DNA of 64,000 nucleotides from the NCBI GenBank assembly GCA_021776915.1, contig JAIQZU010000054.1, positions 35,340 through 99,339 of the forward strand, read 5' to 3'. This document shows, one piece after another, positions 43,193 to 52,374 of this stretch. The first letter of the stretch is position 1, and each line of letters opens with the position of its first letter. The stretch is from Candidatus Scalindua sp. Its GTDB lineage: Bacteria > Planctomycetota > Brocadiia > Brocadiales > Scalinduaceae. A program made the translations under genes and the position numbers. The notes beneath the pieces were generated by a model. The model ran no database searches, was not told where the DNA came from, and saw only the letters and a program-made list of their open reading frames with translations.

Positions 43193-43783
43193 ATGGAAGA
43201 TTATAATCAAGGCCTCGGTGATGTTGAGATCGTAAAGGAGGCCGAGGTAAAAATTATTACTGACAGTAATGATAACGACAAGGCACTGCTTAAGGTATTG
43301 AAGAATGAGATATCACACCTCAAAGCATCCAATGCCTCTCTAAAAATCCGACTCCAGCACTTTCAAGAAAAATACCTGCCCCATGTTCTTCTTGTTGAAG
43401 ATAATTATGATACCGTTCAAATTATTACAGATATCCTTAATGATAATTATAATGTAATTACTACGGGAAATGGTATTGAAGCCTTAAGCATGCTGCGTAA
43501 AATGGGTAAAGTAGGAAGTGATATCAAGCGAATAGATACGATACTATTAGACGTTAATCTGCCTGGTATGAGTGGATTCAACTTGTGCCGTGAGTTGAAG
43601 AAAAATATCAAATTAAATATCCCGATAATCTTCTGCTCGGCAAACAATACCAAAAAAGATGTAATTCAGGCAATCAGCTTCGGAGCCGACGACTACATTA
43701 TCAAACCATTTCAGGAAAATACGTTATTAGAAAAAGTTGGCAAATGGACAAAGAAACGGATAATGAGTAACAGAACCAATTAG
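43193..43783 (+). CDS. Receiver protein with N-terminal coiled coil
   Basis: The 196-residue protein has an acidic coiled-coil start (about 1-60, ISHLKASNASLKIRLQHFQEKY) and a receiver domain (about 62-185; VLLVEDNYDTVQIITDIL, phospho-Asp in TILLDVNLPGMSG, FCSANN, IIKPF). It has no output domain. It is the last plus-strand gene of the chemotaxis island, 27 bases after cheB. Possibly another CheA target. Role unknown. Confidence 0.85.
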   Translation: MEDYNQGLGDVEIVKEAEVKIITDSNDNDKALLKVLKNEISHLKASNASLKIRLQHFQEKYLPHVLLVEDNYDTVQIITDILNDNYNVITTGNGIEALSMLRKMGKVGSDIKRIDTILLDVNLPGMSGFNLCRELKKNIKLNIPIIFCSANNTKKDVIQAISFGADDYIIKPFQENTLLEKVGKWTKKRIMSNRTN

Positions 43784-43845
43784 GGTGAATTAACACCTCT
43801 TCGCAGAACCATCCACACTCGAAATATATAACCTGCAGTCAGAAA

Positions 43846-44895
43846 TTATATTCTCACAGGTATTAAGGAAGGAATTGTCTCAATCACTTTCCTGAAGCTT
43901 GTATTTCTAACATATTTCCAATCCTTCTCGTCTTCTTTCTTTTCGGGTGTTGTAATATTATTTATAATTGGTAACCCCTTGAGACCTTTCGCCAATTTAA
44001 AGGAACGTGCCCTTATAGACGCCTCACCACCAGGTAATACATCAGTGACAAAATCCATGGCTACCTGAGTATTATCAAAGATTGCAGTTGTCGCCTTTCT
44101 GCCGATTTTAAAGTTACCTATTGTCGCATCCGGCACAGCCTCAACAGCATTTAAGCCTGCAAACATTACATCTTCACCAATATTAATCGCACTCCTTGGA
44201 ACGCCCTTCACAATATCCCCAATCAGTGCATCCTTAAATATTTTCTTAAACAAGTGCTTGATTCTACCAGCGCCGCCCTGAGGCTTAGCTTCCCCATCCG
44301 GACTATAGAGCCCAAAAGTAAGGCCGCTTGTTATATCTTTGAAGAAATTGACTACTGTTCCCGCAAATCCAACCTTTCGGCCCTCTTTTATACTGCCATG
44401 TTTATCTACATACTTAAACTTTGCACCAATACCTAAATCCTTGACTGCATTCAGAAGATTATTACCTGCATCTGCCAAATCCTTGCCCACCCTCTTTGAA
44501 ATCCTGGAATGGTCATAACTGTTATCTATCACTCCAGAAGTTTTACTTAAGAAGAAACTATCACCGCCGGGGTTAGACATCAGCTGATCCTCTTTATAAG
44601 TTTTATACTGCTCTATTAAAGAAGACTTTGGTTGTACACTTATATTTTTATTCGGAATAAATGTTTCAGGATACGGATTCACTTTTGCAAGTGTTACAGG
44701 TTTAAAGGTCCTTGCATTGGCCCTTTGCAAGTTAAAGTTGTTTACACTATTTAATTCCTTATTCAGAGCCCTGCCAAATGGCTGCATCTTTGAGGAATTA
44801 TTGAAAGTCACAAGGCCAGGGCTATTAAGTTTAGCCATGCCTCTCGTAAACGCCTCTGTAATTACCTGGGAATTGCCTGTGTTGTGAATATCCAT
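43846..44895 (-). CDS. Unknown protein with sigma-54 promoter beside the chemotaxis island
   Basis: The 349-residue protein is not recognised. It has no signal peptide. Its first ~120 residues are polar and Asn-rich, and the remainder is rich in Gly/Lys/Ala with moderately hydrophobic stretches (FAGTVVNFFKDITSGLTFGLY; VMFAGLNAVEAVP). The C-terminus is VRNTSFRKVIETIPSLIPVRI-like. A TGGTACTTCTTTTGC site at 44913-44927 predicts transcription from about 44901, six bases before the first ATG. Translation may be nearly leaderless or start at the ATG at 44838. Promoter and location suggest a flagellar-regulon product, perhaps an exported or structural one. Confidence 0.65.
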   Translation of the reverse strand: MDIHNTGNSQVITEAFTRGMAKLNSPGLVTFNNSSKMQPFGRALNKELNSVNNFNLQRANARTFKPVTLAKVNPYPETFIPNKNISVQPKSSLIEQYKTYKEDQLMSNPGGDSFFLSKTSGVIDNSYDHSRISKRVGKDLADAGNNLLNAVKDLGIGAKFKYVDKHGSIKEGRKVGFAGTVVNFFKDITSGLTFGLYSPDGEAKPQGGAGRIKHLFKKIFKDALIGDIVKGVPRSAINIGEDVMFAGLNAVEAVPDATIGNFKIGRKATTAIFDNTQVAMDFVTDVLPGGEASIRARSFKLAKGLKGLPIINNITTPEKKEDEKDWKYVRNTSFRKVIETIPSLIPVRI

Positions 44896-44912
44896 AATCG
44901 TCTATACTATGC

Positions 44913-44927
44913 GCAAAAGAAGTACCA
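44913..44927 (-). promoter_or_regulatory. Sigma-54 promoter before the unknown gene at 43846
   Basis: The minus strand reads TGGTACTTCTTTTGC and fits TGGYAY-N5-TTGC, the same form as the flgB and fliF sites. Spacing between GG and GC is ten bases. Confidence 0.65.
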
Positions 44928-45119
44928 TACATACCAATTGCTTATTAACATTTATATTATCTGTCAAACCATTGGTATACCATCTATTATGACACCAACA
45001 CAATGCATCGGTACAAATTCTATGGATGGATCTCCAGAAAACAGGAATAAACTGACTAGCTAAAGGTAAAAATGACTTGAAAAACATGAGGTATGTGAGC
45101 TGGAAAACAGGCACTGATT

Positions 45120-47093
45120 TTATTGCAGGCCAACAGAAACATTTCTTTGTGAAACGGCATTTGAACAATTATCAATTATTTTATGTAACTTTGCAAACTC
45201 TATCGGTTTGTTAAGGATATAATCTACTCCTTCGCTTCTATAGTCGATTGCCTCTGTATCCAGTTCGTAACCAGTAATTAAGATGACAGGTGTTTTTGAC
45301 TTTTTCCTGACGGCATCAGACTCTTTTATAAATCTTGCCACCTGCCAGCCATTTAACTTCGGCATTGCAAGGTCACACAAAACAATATCATACACATTAT
45401 TCTCATACATTTTAATACCAACACTTGAATCCTGTGATACAAATACATTATGCCCTCTTGACTCGAGGACAACTTTCATCATGTCCAGTATTACTTCTTC
45501 ATCTTCGATCACAAGTATATTCACACTATGACCAGTAACAACGCCTGCCTCTTCCTCCTCATATAGTTCAGCTTCTTCATAACACAGAGGCATCTTTAAG
45601 TGCATAGTAGTGCCTTTGCCTGGGCAACTATCAATCTTGATCTCACCATCATATCTGGCCATTATACTATATGAGAGGCTCATGCCTAATCCCGACCTTT
45701 TTACACCTTTGGTTGTGAAAAAAGGGTCGAAAATCTTGTCTTTAACATCATCACTTATACCGATTCCATTGTCTGAAATAGAAATGATTACATTGTCACC
45801 ATCAGTCCTTACAGATAATTCAATCTTACCTCCATTCGGCATTGCATCAATACTGTTATTAATAATGTTTATAACCACCTCACGCAATTCTGAAGGATTA
45901 CATCTGGTGCGATACTTTGAAGTTGTGAAGTTGTGCTTGACAACTTCATACTCAACCCCTTTTGATTGAGCTTCTGTCTTCCATCTTGGCATGGTAAATT
46001 TCAGGGCCTCATCAACAATTTCAATGAGGTCAATTAACATCGCTACTTTCTCATGCTCTTTCTTAATCCTTGAAAATTGTTGAATCTTATCTACGATTTC
46101 TGCTCCATCTCTCGCCGCTTTTTCTATAATATTCAGAGAATCCAGAACCTGTAAATTCTCATCCTTAATCCCCATCTTCACAATGTCCAGATATCCAAGT
46201 ATTATTCCCAGTATATTGTTGAAGTCATGGGCAATACCACTTGACTGTAATCCTAAAGCATTTAGTTTGTCTATTTGAAACAACTTCTGTTCAAACTCTT
46301 TTCTACCGGTAACATCTCTTACAACACCTTCAAATAGTGTTACTTCGCCACTTTCATCATAATCCACCTTCGCATTCAATTGAATGTCCTTTATCCGGCC
46401 GCTCCCGGTCTTTATCCTGAACTCGTACCCCTCTAAGAATTCTCTTCTGCCTGCAAAGGAACCCTTGATACAATCGATGATTTTCTCTCTATCCTCATTA
46501 TGAATTAAATCAAAAAAATTCAAGCCCATGGCCTCTTCGCTTGAATATTCAAAGACTCTCTGACTGGCAAGATTTATAGATGAAATGTTCAACTCCTTAT
46601 CCGCTGTAAATACCACATCAATCATATTATCGATCAACGTCTTGTATCTTAACTCAGACACCCTTAATTTATCCTCAATTTCTTCCTTTTCACTCTTTAA
46701 CCAAAACTCCTGTACCACTCTGTCAACAATTGAAGGCAATCTCTTTAAGTAACCTTCCGCCTTGGCAATATAATCACAAGCGCCTACCTTCATCGCTTCT
46801 ACTGCAACACCTTCATCACCAAATGCTGTTACCATTATGACGGGATAGTTGTTTTCTTTGCAGTTTATGCACTTCAACACTTCTATCCCATTCATGTCAG
46901 AAAGACTATAATCAATAATAATTGCATCAAAAGATTCCTTTGACAATTTACGAACACATTCTTCACCAGTACAGGCAAACGCAATCTCAACATTCTGTTG
47001 ATGCTGTTTCAGGGCATCTTCCATAAGAATCTGGTGATCTTCGTTGTCATCTACAATTAATATATTTAATTTATCTTTACTCACAGCAAACAT
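45120..47093 (-). CDS. Soluble hybrid kinase: receiver-PAS-HisKA-ATPase-receiver
   Basis: The 657 residues hold an N-terminal receiver (about 8-125; VDDNEDHQILMEDAL, phospho-Asp in AIIIDYSLSDMNG), PAS with PAC (about 150-270) and HisKA with His in SSGIAHDFNNILGIILGYLD. An ATPase domain (about 385-505; VINIINNSIDAMP, SDNGIGI, RSGLGMSL) and a C-terminal receiver (about 525-645; VLCDLAMPKLNG, LNKPI) complete it. The HDFNN H-box marks the HisKA type linked with sporulation/heterocyst-like hybrid kinases. No membrane segments. AGGAGG directly precedes the ATG. Partner and signal unknown. Confidence 0.92.
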   Translation of the reverse strand: MFAVSKDKLNILIVDDNEDHQILMEDALKQHQQNVEIAFACTGEECVRKLSKESFDAIIIDYSLSDMNGIEVLKCINCKENNYPVIMVTAFGDEGVAVEAMKVGACDYIAKAEGYLKRLPSIVDRVVQEFWLKSEKEEIEDKLRVSELRYKTLIDNMIDVVFTADKELNISSINLASQRVFEYSSEEAMGLNFFDLIHNEDREKIIDCIKGSFAGRREFLEGYEFRIKTGSGRIKDIQLNAKVDYDESGEVTLFEGVVRDVTGRKEFEQKLFQIDKLNALGLQSSGIAHDFNNILGIILGYLDIVKMGIKDENLQVLDSLNIIEKAARDGAEIVDKIQQFSRIKKEHEKVAMLIDLIEIVDEALKFTMPRWKTEAQSKGVEYEVVKHNFTTSKYRTRCNPSELREVVINIINNSIDAMPNGGKIELSVRTDGDNVIISISDNGIGISDDVKDKIFDPFFTTKGVKRSGLGMSLSYSIMARYDGEIKIDSCPGKGTTMHLKMPLCYEEAELYEEEEAGVVTGHSVNILVIEDEEVILDMMKVVLESRGHNVFVSQDSSVGIKMYENNVYDIVLCDLAMPKLNGWQVARFIKESDAVRKKSKTPVILITGYELDTEAIDYRSEGVDYILNKPIEFAKLHKIIDNCSNAVSQRNVSVGLQ

Positions 47094-47446
47094 CTCCTCC
47101 TGTCACTGATTGGTCTCTTTACGGCTACTGCATTAACTTATTGTCACATCAAGTAATCAATTGCTTTCCTGATAAACAGCAATTCACTTCGCCCTGAATA
47201 GTTAACACTATCATGCACTATGCCACAGGCTGATACCTATTGGATTACCAAATTGATTTTATCTTGTGTACTGAAAACTCTTTAATATCACCTGAATTGA
47301 GCGATTTTGTTTTACATGCCGTTGTAGCCGCTGGCTTTAGCCTGCGTTTTACATCACCTGACGGATTTGTGTAAGTTACGCAACTTCAAGGCATCGGCGT
47401 GAGCTCAGCCGAACGGTTGTGGCTACGAAATCACTCAATTTAGATA
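47094..47446. repeat. Intergenic region with an imperfect inverted repeat
   Basis: No gene is seen. GAATTGAGCGATTTTG near 47294 and CGAAATCACTCAATTT near 47424 are imperfect reverse complements (13 of 16). They bound ~145 bases that include GTAGCCGCTGGCTTTAGCCTGCG-type words, a pattern that looks like a small non-coding element. Confidence 0.4.
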
Positions 47447-47884
47447 TTATATATATGTCGGCAATGCACATGTTTTCAACCAATATGCCTTCAAGATTTT
47501 TATCTTCTCAACAAACTCTTCATATGAAATAGGTTTGGTTATAAAACTGTTAACTCCGTACTTATACCCTTCAGCAATAACCTTCACCTCAGAAGTTGTT
47601 GAAAATATTACTACCGGGATTGAACAATACCTCGGATTCTTCTTTAGAAATCTAAGCACATCCATCCCATCAATCTTGGGCAGCTTAAGGTCTAATATTA
47701 TTAAACCAACGCTATCTTGCACCCCTTCAACAGCATCTACGCATCCTTCCTGAAAATAGTCTATGGCTTCCTGACCATCTTTCAGCAGGATTATCTCCTT
47801 TTTAATTCCGTTTTTCTCAAGCACTTCAGTGATTAAGTCTACATGGTCAATATCATCTTCAACAAGTAGAATCTTTGTTTTCAT
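47447..47884 (-). CDS. Single-domain response regulator, Rcp1-like
   Basis: The 145-residue receiver starts at the ATG at 47884 (MKTKILLVEDDIDHVDLI), with AAAGGAG about ten bases upstream. A longer frame would extend far into the kinase gene. Phospho-Asp in LIILDLKLPKIDGMDVLRFLKK, FSTTSE and ITKPI. The long loop before the Asp (about 50-65) is typical of regulators paired with phytochrome-like kinases. It overlaps the 3' end of the kinase gene by 26 bases, so the two form a pair. Confidence 0.88.
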   Translation of the reverse strand: MKTKILLVEDDIDHVDLITEVLEKNGIKKEIILLKDGQEAIDYFQEGCVDAVEGVQDSVGLIILDLKLPKIDGMDVLRFLKKNPRYCSIPVVIFSTTSEVKVIAEGYKYGVNSFITKPISYEEFVEKIKILKAYWLKTCALPTYI

Positions 47885-50129
47885 CAAAATGTTCTCCTTT
47901 AATTGGTATTGTAAAACAAAACCTCGAACCTTTTCCGTCACTGACAGGACTTTCTACCCATACCTTACCATTGTGTAATTCCACAATCTTCTTGACTATG
48001 GCAAGCCCGACACCTGTCCCCTCTACTTCAACATCATCAAGCCTTCTGAATATCTTGAAAATCTGCTCATAGTACTCTTCCCTAATACCAATACCGGTAT
48101 CTTCAACAAAAAGCGTATAGCAATCTTCATCTTTGTCGCTTCCAATTCTAATCCTCTTTGCTTCCCCATTCATAAATTTAATTGCATTAGTAATCAAATT
48201 TGAGAATACATCCTTCAGCCTTTCACTATCACACATTACAACCGGCAACTCCTCCTGTACAGACACATGAATCTTACCTGCCTTTATCCTGCTTTCCAGT
48301 GAGTCTACCACATTATTAACAATATCTCCAACATTGTTATTCTTGAAATTGTATGTCACCCTCCCGACCTTTAAGACTTCCATAATCTCATGAATCTTCT
48401 GGGACATCTTTTTGATATTAGCCCTGATCCTTTCTATTCTATACTTTCCCTTTTCACCAATTGCATCTTTATTATCCATGGATATTTTAGTAGCATAGCC
48501 TTCTATGGCAAACAGAGGCTCTTTCAGATCATGTGAAACTATATAAACAAAATCCTCCAATTCTCTGTTTGCGGTCGCTAATTCCTTCGCCTTCTTAACC
48601 AACTGTCTCTCCGCATTCTTTTGAGATGTAATATCCTTAGCCAGATGTACAATACCATAAAAGTCTCCTCTTTCATCAATAAGAGGATAGGCAGACACGA
48701 GAAAAATCCCTCCCAGGTTCGGATCTTCTACCTCTTCACTCTCTGGTTGTAAGCTTTTGATACTTCTTACAAGTGGACTATTTTGCCAGGGCCTGTCAAT
48801 ACCACGAAATAACTCACAGAATTGTTTATCAGATAATTGTTCAACATTTAAGTTAAGCTTTTCATAAAATGCCCCATTAGCCCTGACAATGTGAAGATCC
48901 TTATCATGAACAGTAATTATGTCTGTAATTGCATCAAAGGTCTTCTGCCATTCATCTCTACCCTTTTTCACCTGTGAAAAAAGCAGTTTGTTTTTCTTAT
49001 TAGATTCGCTAAGTTCTTTCATCATCAAATTAAATGATTCACACAGTTCCTGTATTTCATCCTTCCTCTCACCAATTGTTAACGGATGTTCCAGGTCTCC
49101 GTCAGCTATCCTCCTGGTACCACTTATCAACTTTTCTAGAATCGTATTTATATTACCTGAAATGATAAAAGCAAATATAAATACAAGTAGAACTGCACCC
49201 CCTCCTGAGATTAGAAAAATGTGCTTAATCCTTTTCAATGGCAAAAAGGCATCTTTAATGTTTTTCTCTGACAGAATTACCCAGTTCGTTTCCGGCACAT
49301 ACATCGCCGATCCCAGCACTCGTACACCTCTATAATTTTCATATACCCCAAATACCTCACCCTTGGAGGTTAACACATCACGGACGTGCTTAGTATCAAT
49401 TATCCGGCCAAGGCCAACAGTCTTATCAGCAGAATTTGAGTTTGCAATCATCAACTTGCAACTGTTCACAATGTATATCTCACCACTATGACCACCAGAG
49501 CCTTCTTTTTCATAAACACCAATTATACTCTGAAGAACACTGCCTCTCACTTTAGTTACCAGAACGCCTAGTGGCCTATGTAGTATCTTGTCTTTCAGTA
49601 TCCCTGAAAATACTAATTGGAATTCATCACCGTTTTCCTCCATTTTAAGAGCATCTGCAAAATATGAACCTTGTTGTTCCTGTGAAAGGAATGGGCCCCT
49701 GAAGTAATCTTCGTGTGATTTGTCCTTGCCTATTTGCTCCAGAGAGGTTGAGGCAATAACCTCACCATTGTTGCGGATAATTTCTATCTCAAGGATATCA
49801 GGATCTAAACTCTTTTTGTTTGCTCTCAGGTGGATATTTAACTTTTCTCTAATCTGAGAATATTCTGTTGAAAAAGAAGACATCCGGTCGATACAGTCCC
49901 TGATAAAACCATCTGAACTGAAATCTAATACCCTGAATCTTCTTTTGGTCAGGAGGAGGTGTAATTTGTCATTTTGATTATGTACCGCAGTACGTAGTTG
50001 ATTTAATACTTCACTCTTTGTTTTGTCGTAAACGTATTTATAGACGATTGCGCCTGCCATACTGAGTGGCAGGATTGATATCAGTAGAAAAAAGACGAAA
50101 AGCTTATTGCCAAACTTTGTAAACTTCAT
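47859..50129 (-). CDS. Membrane sensor histidine kinase (dCache-HAMP-PAS-HisKA-ATPase)
   Basis: The 756-residue kinase has a membrane helix (about 10-30), a periplasmic Cache-like sensor (about 32-300; LEIEIIRNNGEVIASTSLE, YIVNSCKLMIANS), a second helix (about 303-325) and HAMP (about 328-380). PAS with PAC (about 405-515), HisKA with VYIVSHDLKEPLFAIEGYA (about 530-595) and an ATPase domain (about 635-745; VFSNLITNAIKFM, DTGIGI, GTGVGLAI) follow. It lies nine bases after a secreted haem DUF3365 gene and overlaps its receiver partner. The set reads as a sensor system for a redox or gas signal. No haem motif is in the kinase itself. Confidence 0.92.
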   Translation of the reverse strand: MKFTKFGNKLFVFFLLISILPLSMAGAIVYKYVYDKTKSEVLNQLRTAVHNQNDKLHLLLTKRRFRVLDFSSDGFIRDCIDRMSSFSTEYSQIREKLNIHLRANKKSLDPDILEIEIIRNNGEVIASTSLEQIGKDKSHEDYFRGPFLSQEQQGSYFADALKMEENGDEFQLVFSGILKDKILHRPLGVLVTKVRGSVLQSIIGVYEKEGSGGHSGEIYIVNSCKLMIANSNSADKTVGLGRIIDTKHVRDVLTSKGEVFGVYENYRGVRVLGSAMYVPETNWVILSEKNIKDAFLPLKRIKHIFLISGGGAVLLVFIFAFIISGNINTILEKLISGTRRIADGDLEHPLTIGERKDEIQELCESFNLMMKELSESNKKNKLLFSQVKKGRDEWQKTFDAITDIITVHDKDLHIVRANGAFYEKLNLNVEQLSDKQFCELFRGIDRPWQNSPLVRSIKSLQPESEEVEDPNLGGIFLVSAYPLIDERGDFYGIVHLAKDITSQKNAERQLVKKAKELATANRELEDFVYIVSHDLKEPLFAIEGYATKISMDNKDAIGEKGKYRIERIRANIKKMSQKIHEIMEVLKVGRVTYNFKNNNVGDIVNNVVDSLESRIKAGKIHVSVQEELPVVMCDSERLKDVFSNLITNAIKFMNGEAKRIRIGSDKDEDCYTLFVEDTGIGIREEYYEQIFKIFRRLDDVEVEGTGVGLAIVKKIVELHNGKVWVESPVSDGKGSRFCFTIPIKGEHFDENKDSTC

Positions 50130-50138
50130 TTCTTTAAA

Positions 50139-50813
50139 TTATTTTTCTAAACCTAAACTTTCAAGTGTTATAGTAATGCTTATCCCGCCACGAAAATCTC
50201 CTTCTTTGTAATCGTATGCCTCGTCATGAGGATATCGCCTCTCTAGAAACTGCCTTATTGACGGCAGAATCTTTTCCCTTTCACCATGACATTCCAGACA
50301 TGCTCTTTCAACATAAATTGGTTTCATATATCTAAAGAAGTCCTTACCATCTATTTCCTGAACCTCACCAAATCCAATGTCACCTGCAGGTACTGCTAAC
50401 TCCAATTTCCTCAATACTTCTTTCTCCCACTCATCCGGAGCATTAGAAGAATTCCTCAGCTTCAGACTTGTCTGTTTTAATTTATGCCCTGTAATAAGGC
50501 TGAAGTCATTTGCTATCTGTGTGCCAACCAGAGCAGGCACAAAGCCTTTAAAATAATAGTTCCCAGATATCGGATCTCTATTTATAAGCTCCTGATTTTT
50601 TGCTATTACACCCCTTGTGGCTATCAAAAGATCAATAGTCGCTTCTGCCAGATTCCTCAAACATTTCACGTGCCTACATCCAATGCTGTCATCCAACCAG
50701 ACTGATTCGCCAGGGTGAACATCACCCTCTTCAGCGTAACTAACCTTGCCAACACTCAATATTGAACTAGCAATGAGAATTAACAATATCAACTTAAGTA
50801 ACTTAATACGCAA
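50139..50813 (-). CDS. Secreted haem-c DUF3365 (Tll0287-like) protein
   Basis: The 224-residue protein has a signal peptide (about 1-27, LKLILLILIASSILSVGKVSYA) and one haem c site, C172-LE-C-H176, in the DUF3365 context: FKGFVPALVGTQIAND, LKQTSLKLRNSSNAPDEWE, FRYMKPIYVERACLECH and EGDFRGGISITI. It is closely related in layout to the protein at 36693. The TTG start at 50813 has AGGAGGT six bases upstream. It heads an operon with a membrane kinase and receiver, so it is probably the periplasmic signal-binding partner of that kinase. Confidence 0.85.
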   Translation of the reverse strand: MRIKLLKLILLILIASSILSVGKVSYAEEGDVHPGESVWLDDSIGCRHVKCLRNLAEATIDLLIATRGVIAKNQELINRDPISGNYYFKGFVPALVGTQIANDFSLITGHKLKQTSLKLRNSSNAPDEWEKEVLRKLELAVPAGDIGFGEVQEIDGKDFFRYMKPIYVERACLECHGEREKILPSIRQFLERRYPHDEAYDYKEGDFRGGISITITLESLGLEK

Positions 50814-51005
50814 ACTATTTACCTCCTGTCTATCATTTTAAGGTGCAAAGAATCAACATCACAGTCATGGAATATTTATTCGCTCGATGTCTATTACAAT
50901 AAACAACTTATGATATATTCGAAGTGGCTTGATTACAAGCAGAAAATTGTCTATTTTTGCAACATACCGCAAAACAGTGTCGGTGGGATGAAGAAGCAAA
51001 GGAAA

Positions 51006-52367
51006 TCACACATCCTTTGACCATTCTTTGATTTTGTATTCAACCTTTCGAGTTGAAATACCAAGTAACTTTGCCGCTTTAGATTTACTGCCATTTGTTG
51101 TTTGAAGTGTTTCCAGTATAACCTTCTTCTCTATCTCCTTCATGGTTGCTCCAGATGGGATACGAAAGGTTTCCTTTCTGGATTTCTTAGTATTTACATT
51201 AATGTTTGAAGGTAGATTGCCTGGCTCTACGTACTCATTCCTTGCCATTACCACAGCTCTTTCGATTGCATTTTCAAGTTCTCTGACATTACCCGGCCAG
51301 TCGTAATTATTCAACAACTTTGCGCACTGCGGAGTAATGCCTTTAATATCTTTTTTGTTCCTTTTTGAATATTTTATAAGAAAATTATCTATCAACAATC
51401 CGATATCCTCTTTCCTCTCTCTTAATGACGGGAGTTTCAGGTTAATGACGTTTAGCCTGTAGTATAAATCTTCCCTGAATCTTCCTTCTTTGATTTCTTT
51501 CTCCAGGTCTCTATTTGTTGCGGCAATAATTCTAACGTCTGATTCAAGGGTTTTTTCACCACCGACCCTCTCAAATTTTCCGGTTTCCAGCACTCTTAAC
51601 AGTTTTATTTGAACATGCGAATTAATCTCCCCAACTTCATCGAGAAAGAGACTGCCTCCATTGGCCAATTCAAACCTGCCACGTCTCTGACTTATCGCCC
51701 CGGTAAAAGCACCTTTTTCGTGCCCAAAGAGTTCACTTTCTAATACACCTTCAGATAATGAAGCACAATGAAGTGTTATAAATGGCTTGTCCTTTCTGTC
51801 ACTATTGTAATGGATAGCATTTGCAATAAGCTCTTTTCCCGTCCCTGTGTCACCATAAATCAACACAGTAGCCGCTGTTGGAGCAATCTCTGTAATTGTC
51901 TTGAAAATAAGCTGCATCTCAGCCGTATTTCCAATAATCCCAGAGAAACTGTATTTATCATTTAATTTCCGTTTCAATTCCTTATTCTGTAATATCAGGA
52001 GCCGTTTCTCCCATATCTTTTTAAGTATCAATTCTAATTCTTCAATATTTACAGGCTTTGTCAGGTAGTCATCTGCACCCTTTTTCATCGCATCAATAGC
52101 TGTCTGTATGGAACTAAATGCCGTTATCATTACGACCGCAATATCAACATCTTTCTTCTTAACCTTTTCAATTATGGAAAAACCACTGATATCAGGTAAC
52201 TTCATATCTGTGATTACTATATCAAAATGCCCGGTTCCAATTAAATTTAACGCTTCCTTACCTGTATACGCACAACTTGTATCATAACCATCCTGCAAGA
52301 GAATTTTTCTCAGGCCGTCAGCTGTGTTTTTATCATCATCTACTAATAATATTCCCGGCTTCTTCAT
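51006..52367 (-). CDS. NtrC-family sigma-54 response regulator
   Basis: The 453-residue activator has a receiver (about 1-120; VDDDKNTADGLRKIL, phospho-Asp in IVITDMKLPDISG, LTKPV) and an AAA+ domain (about 140-375). Walker A is GDTGTGKE, with Asp for the usual Glu at its second position, and the contact loop GAFTGA is intact. A Fis-type helix-turn-helix (about 420-445, SKSKAAKLLGISTRKVEYKI) ends it. It lies seven bases after its kinase, a clear two-component pair. Targets are unknown. Confidence 0.93.
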   Translation of the reverse strand: MKKPGILLVDDDKNTADGLRKILLQDGYDTSCAYTGKEALNLIGTGHFDIVITDMKLPDISGFSIIEKVKKKDVDIAVVMITAFSSIQTAIDAMKKGADDYLTKPVNIEELELILKKIWEKRLLILQNKELKRKLNDKYSFSGIIGNTAEMQLIFKTITEIAPTAATVLIYGDTGTGKELIANAIHYNSDRKDKPFITLHCASLSEGVLESELFGHEKGAFTGAISQRRGRFELANGGSLFLDEVGEINSHVQIKLLRVLETGKFERVGGEKTLESDVRIIAATNRDLEKEIKEGRFREDLYYRLNVINLKLPSLRERKEDIGLLIDNFLIKYSKRNKKDIKGITPQCAKLLNNYDWPGNVRELENAIERAVVMARNEYVEPGNLPSNINVNTKKSRKETFRIPSGATMKEIEKKVILETLQTTNGSKSKAAKLLGISTRKVEYKIKEWSKDV

Positions 52368-52374
52368 TATCTTT

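Noticed and set aside
50808..50821. Apparent sigma-54 match (GGTAAATAGTTTGC) before the DUF3365 gene
   Set aside because: The GG is part of the AGGAGGT ribosome site and the TTGC is the TTG start plus first base of the next codon, so the spacing is coincidental.
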